DNA of 12,637 bases from DASVEG01 sp036380695 (GCA_036380695.1 DASVEG010000304.1:1-12637); one strand, 5' to 3'. Counted from the stretch's first letter, positions 1 to 7,449 are shown. A program made the numbers and translations. Notes: generated by a model not told the origin, from the letters alone.

Positions 1-1480
1 TGTCCTCCACCTCGAACAGGATCCAGCGCGCGACCGCCCCGGAGACCTCGACGTCTGGCGTCGGCGCGGCGTCGTCCGCGCGCACGCGCGCGAGCACGTG
101 CCCGTGCTCGGTGAACTTCACCGCGTTGGAGAGGAGGTTGGTGAGCACTTGGCGCACGCGTCCTGGGTCGCCGCGAACGTGTTCGGGCACCTCGGGTGAG
201 ATGTCGACGAGCAGTTCGAGGTCCTTGCGGGCCGCCGTCCCCGCCACCAGCTCGGCCACCTGCTCGACGACCGTGCGCAGGTCATAGTCGATGGCTTCGA
301 CGTCGAGCTTGCCCGCCTCGATCTTGGAGAAGTCGAGGATGTCGTTGATGACGGTGAGCAACGCGTCGCTCGACGCCCGGATCGTCTCGACGTACTCGCG
401 CTGTCGGTCGTCGAGGGGCGTGTCGAGGAGGAGCGACGTCATGCCGACCACGCCGTTCATGGGCGTCCGGATCTCGTGGCTCATGTTGGCGAGGAACGAC
501 GACTTGAGCCGGTTCGCCTCCATCGCCTCGTCGCGTGCGGCCGAAAGCGCGCGCTCGGCGACCGCCTCGGCGACGTGTTGCCTGCGAAGCAACCACGTGA
601 ACAGCACCAGCGCGCCGAGCACGGCGAGCGCGACGATCCCCGCGATCGAGAGGACGCCGCTCCTGAGGTCGGCGACGTTGCCGTACACGACCTTCTCGGG
701 GATCTCCGACGTCACGGTCCAGCCGGTGCCGCCGACGGGCGTGTGCGCTTGCACGGAGTCGCCCGCCCGCTCGACCACGGTCTCGCCGCGCAGGGCGCGC
801 ACGACGCCGGCGTCGCCCCGGAACGACGAGCCCCGCACGCGTGTCGGCGCGGCGAGGATCGTCCCGCGACGATCGGTGACGACGAGCTCGAACCGCTGCG
901 CGGTTGCGAACTCGCTCACGAAGCGCTGGACGTCGTCGAGCCCGTAACCGACGACGACGACACCGACGCGGCCGCCGTCGCGACGCTCGACGGGGGTGGC
1001 GACCGCGACCATGGGTCGGCCATCCGCGCGCCGCACCGCGTCCGACACGTAGGTCGAGCCCCTCGCCGTCGCGGTAACCCAGTCCTCGCTCGCGAAGTTG
1101 CGAACGCCGTCGGGCGCGTCGACGACCGCACCGGCGATGACGCCATCGCCGCGAACCGCCCACGCGGCGATGAGGCCCGGCCGCGCATCGCGGAGCTCGG
1201 TGAGCTGCCGGCGCAACTCGGCGTCGTCGCCCCCTGGCTCGAGCGACTCGATCAGCAGCCGCCGCCCGGAGTACGCCTCGACGACGTCCTCGACGCCCGC
1301 GAGCTCTTCGGCGACCAGCGCGGCGGTGGCGTGTGCCGTCGACTCGACGCGTTCGTAGGCCTGCTCGCGAACCGCGCGGTCGGACAGCGTGAGCGTCACG
1401 AACGTGAGCAACGCGACCGAGCCGAGGCCGACGAGCGCGAACAGCGCGACGAGGCGGGCCGCCGGCGCGCGCCTGTCCAT
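1..1480 (-). CDS. Sensor histidine kinase, 3' end cut by window edge
   Basis: Membrane-bound two-component sensor kinase; 493 residues are present and the frame runs off the left edge without a stop. It starts at ATG 1480 (GTG 1483 directly before it is an alternative). Order: membrane helix about 9-32, an extracytoplasmic sensor region about 33-270 that looks Cache-like, second membrane helix about 276-298, a short charged helical linker about 300-325, then the HisKA domain with H-box SHEIRTPMNG. The phospho-accepting His is residue 335. The ATPase domain follows, with N-box LLSNAVKF (Asn452), and the sequence ends at FEVED just before the expected DTG of the G1 box. The usual HAMP domain between helix 2 and HisKA seems absent. 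The H-box style (SHEIRTPMNG) is typical of hybrid kinases, so a receiver domain may lie beyond the edge. The ligand is unknown and no response regulator is in view. It is transcribed divergently from dnaE. Confidence 0.9.
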   Translation of the reverse strand, partial: MDRRAPAARLVALFALVGLGSVALLTFVTLTLSDRAVREQAYERVESTAHATAALVAEELAGVEDVVEAYSGRRLLIESLEPGGDDAELRRQLTELRDARPGLIAAWAVRGDGVIAGAVVDAPDGVRNFASEDWVTATARGSTYVSDAVRRADGRPMVAVATPVERRDGGRVGVVVVGYGLDDVQRFVSEFATAQRFELVVTDRRGTILAAPTRVRGSSFRGDAGVVRALRGETVVERAGDSVQAHTPVGGTGWTVTSEIPEKVVYGNVADLRSGVLSIAGIVALAVLGALVLFTWLLRRQHVAEAVAERALSAARDEAMEANRLKSSFLANMSHEIRTPMNGVVGMTSLLLDTPLDDRQREYVETIRASSDALLTVINDILDFSKIEAGKLDVEAIDYDLRTVVEQVAELVAGTAARKDLELLVDISPEVPEHVRGDPGRVRQVLTNLLSNAVKFTEHGHVLARVRADDAAPTPDVEVSGAVARWILFEVED

Positions 1481-1659
1481 CACGATGCGTCGGTCCCCAC
1501 CCGAACATTCTGCCCGTGGCGTCCGGGCGGGGGCGTGACGCCGCGCGCGCCGCCGCAGGCGCGCTACCCTCGAATCACAGCCGTGTAGTTCATCCACAGG
1601 TCGCTCCACAGGGCTGTGGAGCGGCTCCTCTTCCTGTGGACATCGCGAGAAAGCCGGGC
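1481..1659. promoter_or_regulatory. Divergent control region between kinase gene and dnaE
   Basis: This 179-bp spacer separates two divergently transcribed genes and should hold both promoters. On the plus strand TACCCT (1565-1570) fits an actinobacterial TAnnnT -10 box for dnaE, but no good -35 lies at 16-19 bp. On the minus strand GAATGT (1512-1507) is a weak -10 candidate for the kinase gene. The dnaE-proximal half holds the TCCACAG palindrome cluster listed separately. The upstream half is GC-rich with no other clear structure. The promoter calls are weak inferences. Confidence 0.45.
1590..1643. promoter_or_regulatory. Cluster of four DnaA-box-like elements upstream of dnaE
   Basis: TCCACAG occurs four times in about 50 bp, twice on each strand. 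The first nonamer is TCATCCACA (1590-1598, plus), one mismatch from the canonical DnaA box TTATCCACA. The second is CGCTCCACA (1602-1610, plus) and the third is the same nonamer on minus (1623-1615); both match only in the TCCACA core. The fourth is ATGTCCACA on minus (1643-1635), two mismatches from TTATCCACA and one from TTGTCCACA. The inner pair forms a perfect 10-bp inverted repeat with a 2-bp centre (1602-1611 and 1614-1623). The cluster lies downstream of the possible -10 and 17 to 70 bp before the dnaE start, where a bound protein could block or tune transcription. That DnaA is the binding protein is inference; another palindrome-binding regulator is possible. Confidence 0.5.
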
Positions 1660-4600
1660 ATGGGGGACTCGTTCACACACCTGCACCTCCACACCGAGTT
1701 CTCGATGCTCGACGGGGCGGCGCGAGTCACCGAAGTCGTCGCCCGCGCCGCCCAGGACGGCCAGCCGGCCATCGGCATCACCGACCACGGCAACATGTAC
1801 GGCGCCCTCGACTTCTACAAGGCGTGCAACGACCAGGGCATCAAGCCGGTCATCGGTATCGAGGCCTACATGGCCGCGGAATCGCGGTTCGAGCGGCCGG
1901 TGCGGCGGGGCCGCATCGACGACACCGGCGGCGACGGCGAGCGCGGCGAGAAGCTCTACTACCACCTGATCCTGCTGGCCGAGTCGACGCAGGGCTACCG
2001 CAACCTGATGAAGATCTCCTCCGACGCGTACCTGGAGGGGTACTTCTACAAGCCTCGCCTCGACTGGGAACTGCTCGAGCGGTACTCCGAGGGCGTGATC
2101 GCGACCACCGGCTGCCTCGGCGGCGTCGTGCTGCAGGCGATGCTCAACGACCAGACCGAGAAGGCGTACCAGCTCGCCGGCCGGCTGCAGGACATCTTCG
2201 GGCGGGACAACCTCTTCGTCGAGCTGCAAGACCACGGCATCGCGGAGCAACGCAAGACGAACCCGATGCTGCTCGAGATGGCGCGGTACCTGAAGGCGCC
2301 GCTGCTCGCGACGAACGACAGCCACTACACCGACCACGACGACCACGTCGCGCACGACGCGCTGCTGTGCGTGCAAACCGGGTCGACCATCGACGACCCG
2401 AGCCGGTTCAAGTTCTCGTCCGACCAGAACTACCTGAAGACCGCGGCGGAGATGCGCCACCTGTTCCGCGAGACGCCCGAGGCGTGCGACAACTCGCTCT
2501 GGATCGCCGAGCGGGCGAACGTCACCATCGAGTTCGGCAAGCCGCAGCTGCCGGAGTTCCCTGTGCCAGCGGGCTTCGTCGGCCAGGACGACTACCTCCG
2601 CCACCTCACCTACGAGGGTGCGAAGCAGCGCTACGGCGACCCGCTGCCCGCCAACGTCGTCGAGCGCATCGACTACGAGCTGTCCGTCATCAAGGACATG
2701 GGGTTCTCCGCGTACTTCGTGGTGGTGTGGGACCTCATCCGCCACGCCAAGGACTCCGGCATCCGCGTCGGCCCCGGCCGCGGTTCGGCCGCAGGGTGCT
2801 GCGTCGCGTACTGCCTGCGCATCGTCGACCTCGACCCGATCAAGTACGACCTGCTGTTCGAGCGCTTCCTCAACCCGGGCCGCAAGCAGATGCCCGACAT
2901 CGACATGGACTTCGACGAGCGCTACCGCGGCGAGATGATCCGGTACGCGGCGGAGAAGTACGGGCGCGACCACGTCGCCCAGATCGTCACGTTCTCGACC
3001 ATCAAGGCGCGCGCCGCCGTCCGTGACGCGGCCAGGGTGCTGGGCTACCCGTACGTCGTCGGCGACAAGGTGGCGAAGGCGATGCCGCCCCTCGTGATGG
3101 GCCGCGACACGCCGCTGCACGCGTGCCTCGACAAGCACCCGAAGTACGAAGACGGGTACAAGGCGGCGCAAGAGCTTCGCGACATGTACGCGACCGAGCC
3201 GGACGTGAAGAAGGTCGTCGACGTGGCGCGCGGCCTCGAGGGCCTGCGCCGCCAGGACGGCATCCACGCCGCCGCCGTCGTCATCACCCGCGAGCCGCTC
3301 ACCGAGTACCTCCCGATCCAGCGCAAGCCGGGGCCGGGGGAGAAGGCCGAGGACGCGCCGATCGTCACGCAGTACGAGATGCACGGGGTCGAAGACCTCG
3401 GGCTGTTGAAGATGGACTTCCTCGGGCTGCGCAACCTCTCGGTCATCGAGCGCGCGCTCGACCTCATCGAGGAGACCACCGGCGAGCGCCCGGACATCGA
3501 TGCCGTGCCGCTCGACGACGAAAAGACGCTCGAGATGCTTCGCAAGGGCGACACGATCGGCGTCTTCCAACTCGAGGGCGGCCCGATGCGCGCCCTCGTG
3601 CGCTCGCTCCGGCCCACGTCGTTCGACGACATCGCCGCGCTCGTCGCGTTGTACCGCCCAGGGCCGATGGCGGCGAACATGCACAACGACTACGCCGACC
3701 GGAAGAACGGCCGGAAGCCGGTGCAGTACCTACATCCCGATCTGGAGGAGATCCTCGCCGACACGCAGGGGCTGATGATCTACCAGGAGAAGCTGATGCG
3801 GGTCGCCCAGAAGTTCGCGGGTTACTCGCTCGAGGAGGCCGACAACCTCCGCCGCGCGTGCGCGAAGAAGAAGCGCGAGCTGATCGTCAAGGAGCGGGAG
3901 AGCTTCGTCGCCGGGTGCGAGCGCCAGGGCTACGGGCGGGAGATCGGCACGAAGCTGTTCGACATCATCGAACCGTTCGCCGACTACGCCTTCCCCAAGG
4001 CGCACAGCTACGGCTACGGCTTCGTCAGCTACCAGACGGCATGGCTCAAGGCGAACCACCCCGCCGAGTACCTCGCCGCGCTCCTGACGTCGGTCAAGGA
4101 CGACAAGGACGCGACCGCCAAGTACCTCGCCGAGTGCCGCGCCAGCGGCATCGAGGTGCAGGTGCCCGACGTCAACAAGTCGTCGTCGAACTTCGTCGTG
4201 CGCGACGGCAGGATCCCGTTCGGGTTGAGCGCGATCCGCAACGTCGGCGAGGGCCTCGTGTCGCACATCGTTCGCGAGCGGGACGAGAACGGACCGTTCG
4301 AGGACTTCTTCGACTTTTGCGACCGCGTCGATCCTTCGGTCCTCAACAAGCGCACCGTCGAGTCGCTCGTCAAGGCCGGCGCCTTCGACTCGCTCGGCCA
4401 CAGCCGCAAGGGGCTGTGCCTCTTCCACGAGCAGATCATCGACCGCACGCTCACCCGCAGGAAGAAGGAGGCGGAGGGTCAGTTCGACCTGTTCGCCGAC
4501 CTCGGGGGCGGCACCGCTGATGCGCCCGAACCGTCCATCGACCGGATGGCCATCCCGACCGACGAGTTCGAGAAGATGACCCGCCTGGCGTTCGAGAAGG

Positions 4601-5187
4601 AGATGCTCGGCCTGTACGTCTCCGACCACCCGCTGATGGGTGCCGAGGCCGCGCTGCGCAAGGTCACCGAGTGCACGATCGACGACCTCCGCGACGCAGG
4701 CGAGGGGCAGATGCGCACCGTCGGCGGCGTCGTGACGTCGCTCGTGCGGAAGTACACGAAGAAGGGCGACATGATGGCGACGTTCGTCCTCGAAGACCTC
4801 GAGGCCGCCATCGAGGCGTGGGTGTTCCCCCGCACGTACATGGAGTACGGCGCCCTGCTGTCCGACGACGCCATCGTCTGCGTCAAGGGCCGCATCGACG
4901 CAAGGGAAGAGCCCCCGAAGCTCGTCGTCATGGAGATCCGCCGCGTCGACCTGCACCCAGACTCGGGGCCACCCCTGCACGTGACGTTGCCGCTCAACCA
5001 GCTGTCCGACGACATGGTCGACCGCCTGAAGCAGTGCCTCCTCGACCACAAGGGCGATTCGCCCGTGTTCCTCCACGTCGGGGAGAAGGTCCTCCGCCTG
5101 CCCGACGAGTTCACCGTCGACGCGACCAACGGCCTCCTCGCCGAAGTCCGCGTCCTCCTCGGCCCCACCTGCGTCAGGGGCGCATAG
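1660..5187 (+). CDS. dnaE: DNA polymerase III alpha subunit (DnaE)
   Basis: Replicative DNA polymerase, 1175 aa, the usual size for bacterial DnaE. The start is ATG 1660, because the conserved N-terminus (THLHLHTEFSMLDG) begins there; the frame is open upstream to 1516 but those residues are unlike the family. The PHP domain (about 1-280) keeps all nine expected metal ligands: H9, H11, D18, H43, E68, H102, C152, D220, H222. The catalytic palm carries PDIDMDFD with D413 and D415, plus a third acidic residue D586 in KMDFLGLR. Other landmarks are GPGRGSAAG, the QFDLF beta-clamp-binding motif at 941-945, and an OB-fold region about 1015-1100. No intein is present. A weak Shine-Dalgarno (GAGAAAG, about 1647-1653) precedes the start. 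It acts in the cytoplasm with the clamp and clamp loader. It lacks the shorter, PHP-degenerate features of mutagenic DnaE2, so DnaE1 is the better call. Confidence 0.97.
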   Translation: MGDSFTHLHLHTEFSMLDGAARVTEVVARAAQDGQPAIGITDHGNMYGALDFYKACNDQGIKPVIGIEAYMAAESRFERPVRRGRIDDTGGDGERGEKLYYHLILLAESTQGYRNLMKISSDAYLEGYFYKPRLDWELLERYSEGVIATTGCLGGVVLQAMLNDQTEKAYQLAGRLQDIFGRDNLFVELQDHGIAEQRKTNPMLLEMARYLKAPLLATNDSHYTDHDDHVAHDALLCVQTGSTIDDPSRFKFSSDQNYLKTAAEMRHLFRETPEACDNSLWIAERANVTIEFGKPQLPEFPVPAGFVGQDDYLRHLTYEGAKQRYGDPLPANVVERIDYELSVIKDMGFSAYFVVVWDLIRHAKDSGIRVGPGRGSAAGCCVAYCLRIVDLDPIKYDLLFERFLNPGRKQMPDIDMDFDERYRGEMIRYAAEKYGRDHVAQIVTFSTIKARAAVRDAARVLGYPYVVGDKVAKAMPPLVMGRDTPLHACLDKHPKYEDGYKAAQELRDMYATEPDVKKVVDVARGLEGLRRQDGIHAAAVVITREPLTEYLPIQRKPGPGEKAEDAPIVTQYEMHGVEDLGLLKMDFLGLRNLSVIERALDLIEETTGERPDIDAVPLDDEKTLEMLRKGDTIGVFQLEGGPMRALVRSLRPTSFDDIAALVALYRPGPMAANMHNDYADRKNGRKPVQYLHPDLEEILADTQGLMIYQEKLMRVAQKFAGYSLEEADNLRRACAKKKRELIVKERESFVAGCERQGYGREIGTKLFDIIEPFADYAFPKAHSYGYGFVSYQTAWLKANHPAEYLAALLTSVKDDKDATAKYLAECRASGIEVQVPDVNKSSSNFVVRDGRIPFGLSAIRNVGEGLVSHIVRERDENGPFEDFFDFCDRVDPSVLNKRTVESLVKAGAFDSLGHSRKGLCLFHEQIIDRTLTRRKKEAEGQFDLFADLGGGTADAPEPSIDRMAIPTDEFEKMTRLAFEKEMLGLYVSDHPLMGAEAALRKVTECTIDDLRDAGEGQMRTVGGVVTSLVRKYTKKGDMMATFVLEDLEAAIEAWVFPRTYMEYGALLSDDAIVCVKGRIDAREEPPKLVVMEIRRVDLHPDSGPPLHVTLPLNQLSDDMVDRLKQCLLDHKGDSPVFLHVGEKVLRLPDEFTVDATNGLLAEVRVLLGPTCVRGA

Positions 5188-5211
5188 CCCGCCCGTCCCG
5201 GGTTGCACAGT

Positions 5212-5261
5212 CGCTCTTTCGCAGCACTACCGCGCATGCCGCGGACTTCTGCGAGAAAGCG
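5212..5261 (+). terminator. Stem-loop downstream of dnaE, possible terminator without a U-tract
   Basis: An imperfect inverted repeat begins 25 bp after the dnaE stop. Arms 5212-5224 and 5249-5261 pair over 13 positions with one mismatch (C5216/A5257) and one G-U pair (T5218/G5255). Inside is a second perfect 5-bp stem, CCGCG/CGCGG (5230-5234 with 5240-5244), closing a 5-nt loop. No run of T follows, so it does not fit a classical intrinsic terminator, though U-less hairpin terminators have been proposed in actinobacteria. It could instead stabilise the dnaE transcript 3' end. Confidence 0.45.
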
Positions 5262-5324
5262 CGTCCGATTCCCACGGCGCCGCCGGATCCATGCGAGCGA
5301 CCGAACTTCGCCCGCGGGCGCGGG

Positions 5325-5355
5325 CTCGACCCAATTCCTGGGTGACGGGTAGACT
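5325..5355 (+). promoter_or_regulatory. Candidate promoter for the GNAT-like gene
   Basis: TAGACT (5350-5355) fits the TAnnnT -10 consensus, and CTCGAC/TCGACC at 5325-5331 is a poor to moderate -35 match 18-19 bp upstream. Transcription would begin near 5362, close to the small inverted repeat GACCG-AA-CGGTC (5360-5371). That gives a leader of about 35 nt with a strong Shine-Dalgarno (GAGGGGAG, 5379-5386) placed 10 nt before ATG 5397. Confidence 0.4.
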
Positions 5356-5396
5356 CTCGGACCGAACGGTCAAGTTCCGAGGGGAGTTCCGCATCC

Positions 5397-6077
5397 ATGG
5401 CCATCGAGGTCGAGACCAAGGACTGCACTGCGCTGGGGGACGCCGAGCTGGCCGAAATGGCCGACATGTGCGCGGAAGGTCCCGCCGGGTTCGACATCGG
5501 ACTGCTGTCGAAGCAGCGTGAGCTGTGGGTGCTCGTGACCCAGGCTCGGGAGAACGGGAAGCTGCTTGGCTACTCCTTCTGCACGCTCGAGCGCATCGGC
5601 GGCACGCCGTGCATCCTCGTCGGGCTCGCCTCGGTGAAGCGCAACTCGAAGCGCGAGTCGGTGCTGAAGCAGATGATGTCCGACCAGTACCGCAGGGCGC
5701 TCCTCGCCTTCCCCGACGAGGACGTGCTCCTCGGCACTCGGTTCATCGACCCCGCGGGCTACCTGGCGTTCCGGGGCCTCGTCGACGTCGTCCCCCGGCC
5801 CGGGCACAAGGCGAGCGGGGAAGAGCGGGCGTGGGGCAGGCGGCTCGCGAAGCGCTTCGGCGCAGAGGGCAAGATCGACGACCGCACGTTCGTCGTCACG
5901 GGCGACGGCAGCCCCGCGGGGTGCCTCGACCACGAGACGCTCAAGCCGGAGACCCTCGACCCCGAGGTCGCGCCGTTCTTCGACCCCATCGACCTGAAGC
6001 GCGGCGACTACCTCATCGCGTTCGGCTGGGCGATGGCCGAAGACCTGTCCGGGAAGCTCGCCGGGCCCGGCAAGTAG
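5397..6077 (+). CDS. GNAT-like conserved hypothetical protein
   Basis: 226-aa soluble protein with no signal peptide or membrane helix. ATG 5397 is supported by a strong Shine-Dalgarno (GAGGGGAG) at 10-nt spacing. The first 130 residues follow the order expected of a GNAT acyltransferase fold: a start like ELAEMADMCAEGP, a strand pair around WVLVTQARENGKLLGYSFCT, a strand ILVGLASV, a long helix after it, and a late strand/helix TRFIDPAGYLAFRGL. The acetyl-CoA-binding Q/RxxGxG/A signature is not clear; the matching place reads VKRNSKRESVLK. Either the fold call is wrong or the cofactor loop has diverged. The remaining roughly 90 residues contain a DDRTFVVTGD segment and an acidic, proline-rich stretch I cannot assign. 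It has its own likely promoter and is followed 55 bp later by the patatin gene. The reaction and substrate are unknown. Confidence 0.8.
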   Translation: MAIEVETKDCTALGDAELAEMADMCAEGPAGFDIGLLSKQRELWVLVTQARENGKLLGYSFCTLERIGGTPCILVGLASVKRNSKRESVLKQMMSDQYRRALLAFPDEDVLLGTRFIDPAGYLAFRGLVDVVPRPGHKASGEERAWGRRLAKRFGAEGKIDDRTFVVTGDGSPAGCLDHETLKPETLDPEVAPFFDPIDLKRGDYLIAFGWAMAEDLSGKLAGPGK

Positions 6078-6132
6078 CGCACCCACCGCCCCGATCCACC
6101 CTCTCCACACCACATAGGGCGACACTCTGACG

Positions 6133-7113
6133 GTGAAGACAGGCCTCGTGCTGGGCGCCGGCGGCACCGTCGGCCTCGCGTACCACGCTGGTGTGCTCCG
6201 GGCGTTGGAGCAGGCGGGCGGCTTCGTCCCCAACGACGCGGACGTCATCGTCGGAACCTCCGCGGGCTCCGTCGCAGGAGCGTACCTACGAGCGGGCTGG
6301 AGTACGGACGACCTCTACGCGATCGCGATGGGCACGCACGTGTCGATCGACGGCCTCAGCGCGGAGGAGGTCGACGCCCGCAACCGCAGCATCATGCAGC
6401 GGAACTGGCGCGACCCGGTGACCCTCGCCAGGCGCGCCATCGGCTCTGCGTACGTCGCGGGCCGCTCGTTCGTGCGCGTGCCCTCCCCGCTGTTGCGGGT
6501 GCCCGGCGCGCTGCAGCGCGCGTTCCCCGGTGGGTTGTTCGCCAACGCCGAGGGGCGGAGGCGGTTCGCCGAGGAGCTGCCCGTCGGGTGGCCAGAGCGC
6601 GACCTGTGGCTGTGCGCGTACGACGTCGATCGCAGCAGGCGGATCGTGCTCGGGCGGCCAGGGCGGGCCCCGCTCGCCAACCTTCAGCAAGCCGTCCTCG
6701 CGTCCTGCGCGATCCCCGGCCTGTATCCCCCGGTGCGGATCGGGTCGATGACGCTGGTCGACGGCGGCGTGTGGTCGACGAGCAACCTCGACGTCGCCGC
6801 CAGGGCCGGGTGCGACCTCATCATCGGGGTCGCGCCGCTGGCGTACGACACCGTCGGGCCCCTCCCGAACCCGCTGATGCAGCTCGTCCGCCGCGTGCCA
6901 GCTCGCATGCTCGTGAACGAGATGGCCGAAGCCCGCAGCCGCGGCGCCGAGGTGCTCCTCATCCGCCCGTCGGCCGCCGAGGTGCGCATGCACGGGGCCA
7001 ACATGATGCGGCGGACGGGCTTCGACCTCGTCGCAAGGGCGGCGTACGAAGCGACCGCACGCGCCCTCGAGACCGAGCGCTTCCGCGACGCGCTCGGCGG
7101 CATCGCGGCCTGA
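6133..7113 (+). CDS. Patatin-like phospholipase family protein (RssA-like)
   Basis: 326-aa predicted serine lipid acyl hydrolase with the Ser-Asp dyad of the patatin fold. The start is GTG 6133, because the oxyanion-hole loop GAGGTVG (residues 8-14) begins almost immediately, as is usual in the family. The nucleophile elbow is GTSAG (41-45) with Ser43, and the catalytic Asp is D210 in VDGG (209-212). The Arg normally near the end of the Gly-rich loop is Val13 here. There is no signal peptide, so the enzyme is probably cytoplasmic or loosely bound to the inner membrane face, acting on phospholipids or other acyl esters; the true substrate cannot be read from sequence. No good Shine-Dalgarno precedes the GTG. 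A weak -10-like GACACT at 6121-6126 would permit a leaderless message. The neighbours do not reveal its pathway. Confidence 0.92.
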   Translation: MKTGLVLGAGGTVGLAYHAGVLRALEQAGGFVPNDADVIVGTSAGSVAGAYLRAGWSTDDLYAIAMGTHVSIDGLSAEEVDARNRSIMQRNWRDPVTLARRAIGSAYVAGRSFVRVPSPLLRVPGALQRAFPGGLFANAEGRRRFAEELPVGWPERDLWLCAYDVDRSRRIVLGRPGRAPLANLQQAVLASCAIPGLYPPVRIGSMTLVDGGVWSTSNLDVAARAGCDLIIGVAPLAYDTVGPLPNPLMQLVRRVPARMLVNEMAEARSRGAEVLLIRPSAAEVRMHGANMMRRTGFDLVARAAYEATARALETERFRDALGGIAA

Positions 7114-7153
7114 CCCGCCGGCGGGCGCGTTGCGAGGGTTAGTGGTGGTGGGC

Positions 7154-7354
7154 ATGGGTACACCCGCCGACATGGAACGCCAAGACGGACGCACCGAGCT
7201 TTGGGCTTCGGACCCCGTGACCGGTGAGTCCAAGCTGATCGAGGTCTTCGACCATCCGCTCAGCGAAGAGGATCTGCGGGCGTTCGCCGTGGCCGCGTCG
7301 CTGGTGTACATCGACGACCTGACCGTCGAGGACGTCTGGGCACTGGGGGCCTGA
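7154..7354 (+). CDS. Short hypothetical protein (66 aa)
   Basis: Small acidic protein in a frame with high GC at third positions, 40 bp after the patatin stop. I chose ATG 7154 (preceded by a G-rich GGTGGTGGG run, close to the start); ATG 7172 would give 60 aa and TTG 7130 would give 74. The sequence has a charged N-terminus (MERQDGRTELWASDP), a middle strand-like part (SKLIEVFDHPLSEEDLRAF) and a hydrophobic helix (AVAASLVYIDDLTVEDVWAL). The amphipathic, Leu/Val-rich composition fits a real folded peptide and not a shadow frame. It has no Cys motif, signal or membrane helix. I do not recognise the family. It may be co-transcribed with the patatin gene. Confidence 0.6.
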   Translation: MGTPADMERQDGRTELWASDPVTGESKLIEVFDHPLSEEDLRAFAVAASLVYIDDLTVEDVWALGA

Positions 7355-7386
7355 GCTTCGGAACACGCCGCGGCTCGCAGAGTCGT

Positions 7387-7403
7387 TCGGGCCGCAGGCC
7401 CGA
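7387..7403. terminator. Short GC-rich hairpin between hypothetical gene and pafB
   Basis: Perfect 7-bp arms TCGGGCC and GGCCCGA enclose a 3-nt GCA loop, 33 bp after the stop of the short hypothetical gene. The following bases (CCTGTGTGC) are not T-rich. It may end the upstream transcription unit, or be a regulatory hairpin. The 95-bp spacer around it shows no coding potential. Confidence 0.4.
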
Positions 7404-7436
7404 CCTGTGTGCTTCCGGAGCGAACTAGCCCTCTGC

Positions 7437-7449
7437 CAGACTCCGGTCC
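7437..7449 (+). promoter_or_regulatory. Possible leaderless-transcript promoter of pafB
   Basis: CAGACT (7437-7442) keeps the two most conserved -10 bases (A2 and T6) and ends 7 nt before GTG 7450, which is where transcription would be expected to begin. No Shine-Dalgarno lies before the GTG. A recognisable -35 is lacking (TTCCGG at 7413-7418 is a poor match). Leaderless mRNAs are common in actinobacteria, so this is plausible but unproven. Confidence 0.3.

Larger units (their letters stand above)
5188..5396. other. Intergenic region between dnaE and the GNAT-like gene
   Basis: This 209-bp spacer holds the dnaE-distal stem-loop (5212-5261), a GC-rich featureless middle, and a plausible promoter for the next gene. 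No open frame with coding character was seen in it on either strand. Confidence 0.7.

Noticed and set aside
282..1588. Open frames of 408 aa (minus) and 370 aa (plus) over the kinase gene
   Set aside because: Arginine/histidine-rich or otherwise without domain character; they are frame-shifted or antisense shadows of the histidine kinase, which has clear motifs in another minus frame.
1516..1659. 48-residue upstream extension of dnaE
   Set aside because: Conserved DnaE begins at MGDSFTHLHLHTEFS; the extension would translate through the TCCACAG cluster and has no family similarity I can recognise.
1564..5208. Long minus-strand open frames (706 and 492 aa) opposite dnaE
   Set aside because: Mirror frames of a high-GC gene: rich in Val, Arg, His, Asp with no domain motifs, and dnaE on the plus strand is certain.
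5356..5381. Inverted repeat CTCGGA/TCCGAG that could fold over the Shine-Dalgarno of the GNAT-like gene
   Set aside because: The left arm lies at or before the predicted transcription start, so it would probably not be in the RNA; short arms and a 14-nt loop make it weak.
7114..7125. CCCGCCGGCGGG palindrome right after the patatin stop
   Set aside because: With a loop the stem is only 4 bp; such GC palindromes are expected often at this base composition.
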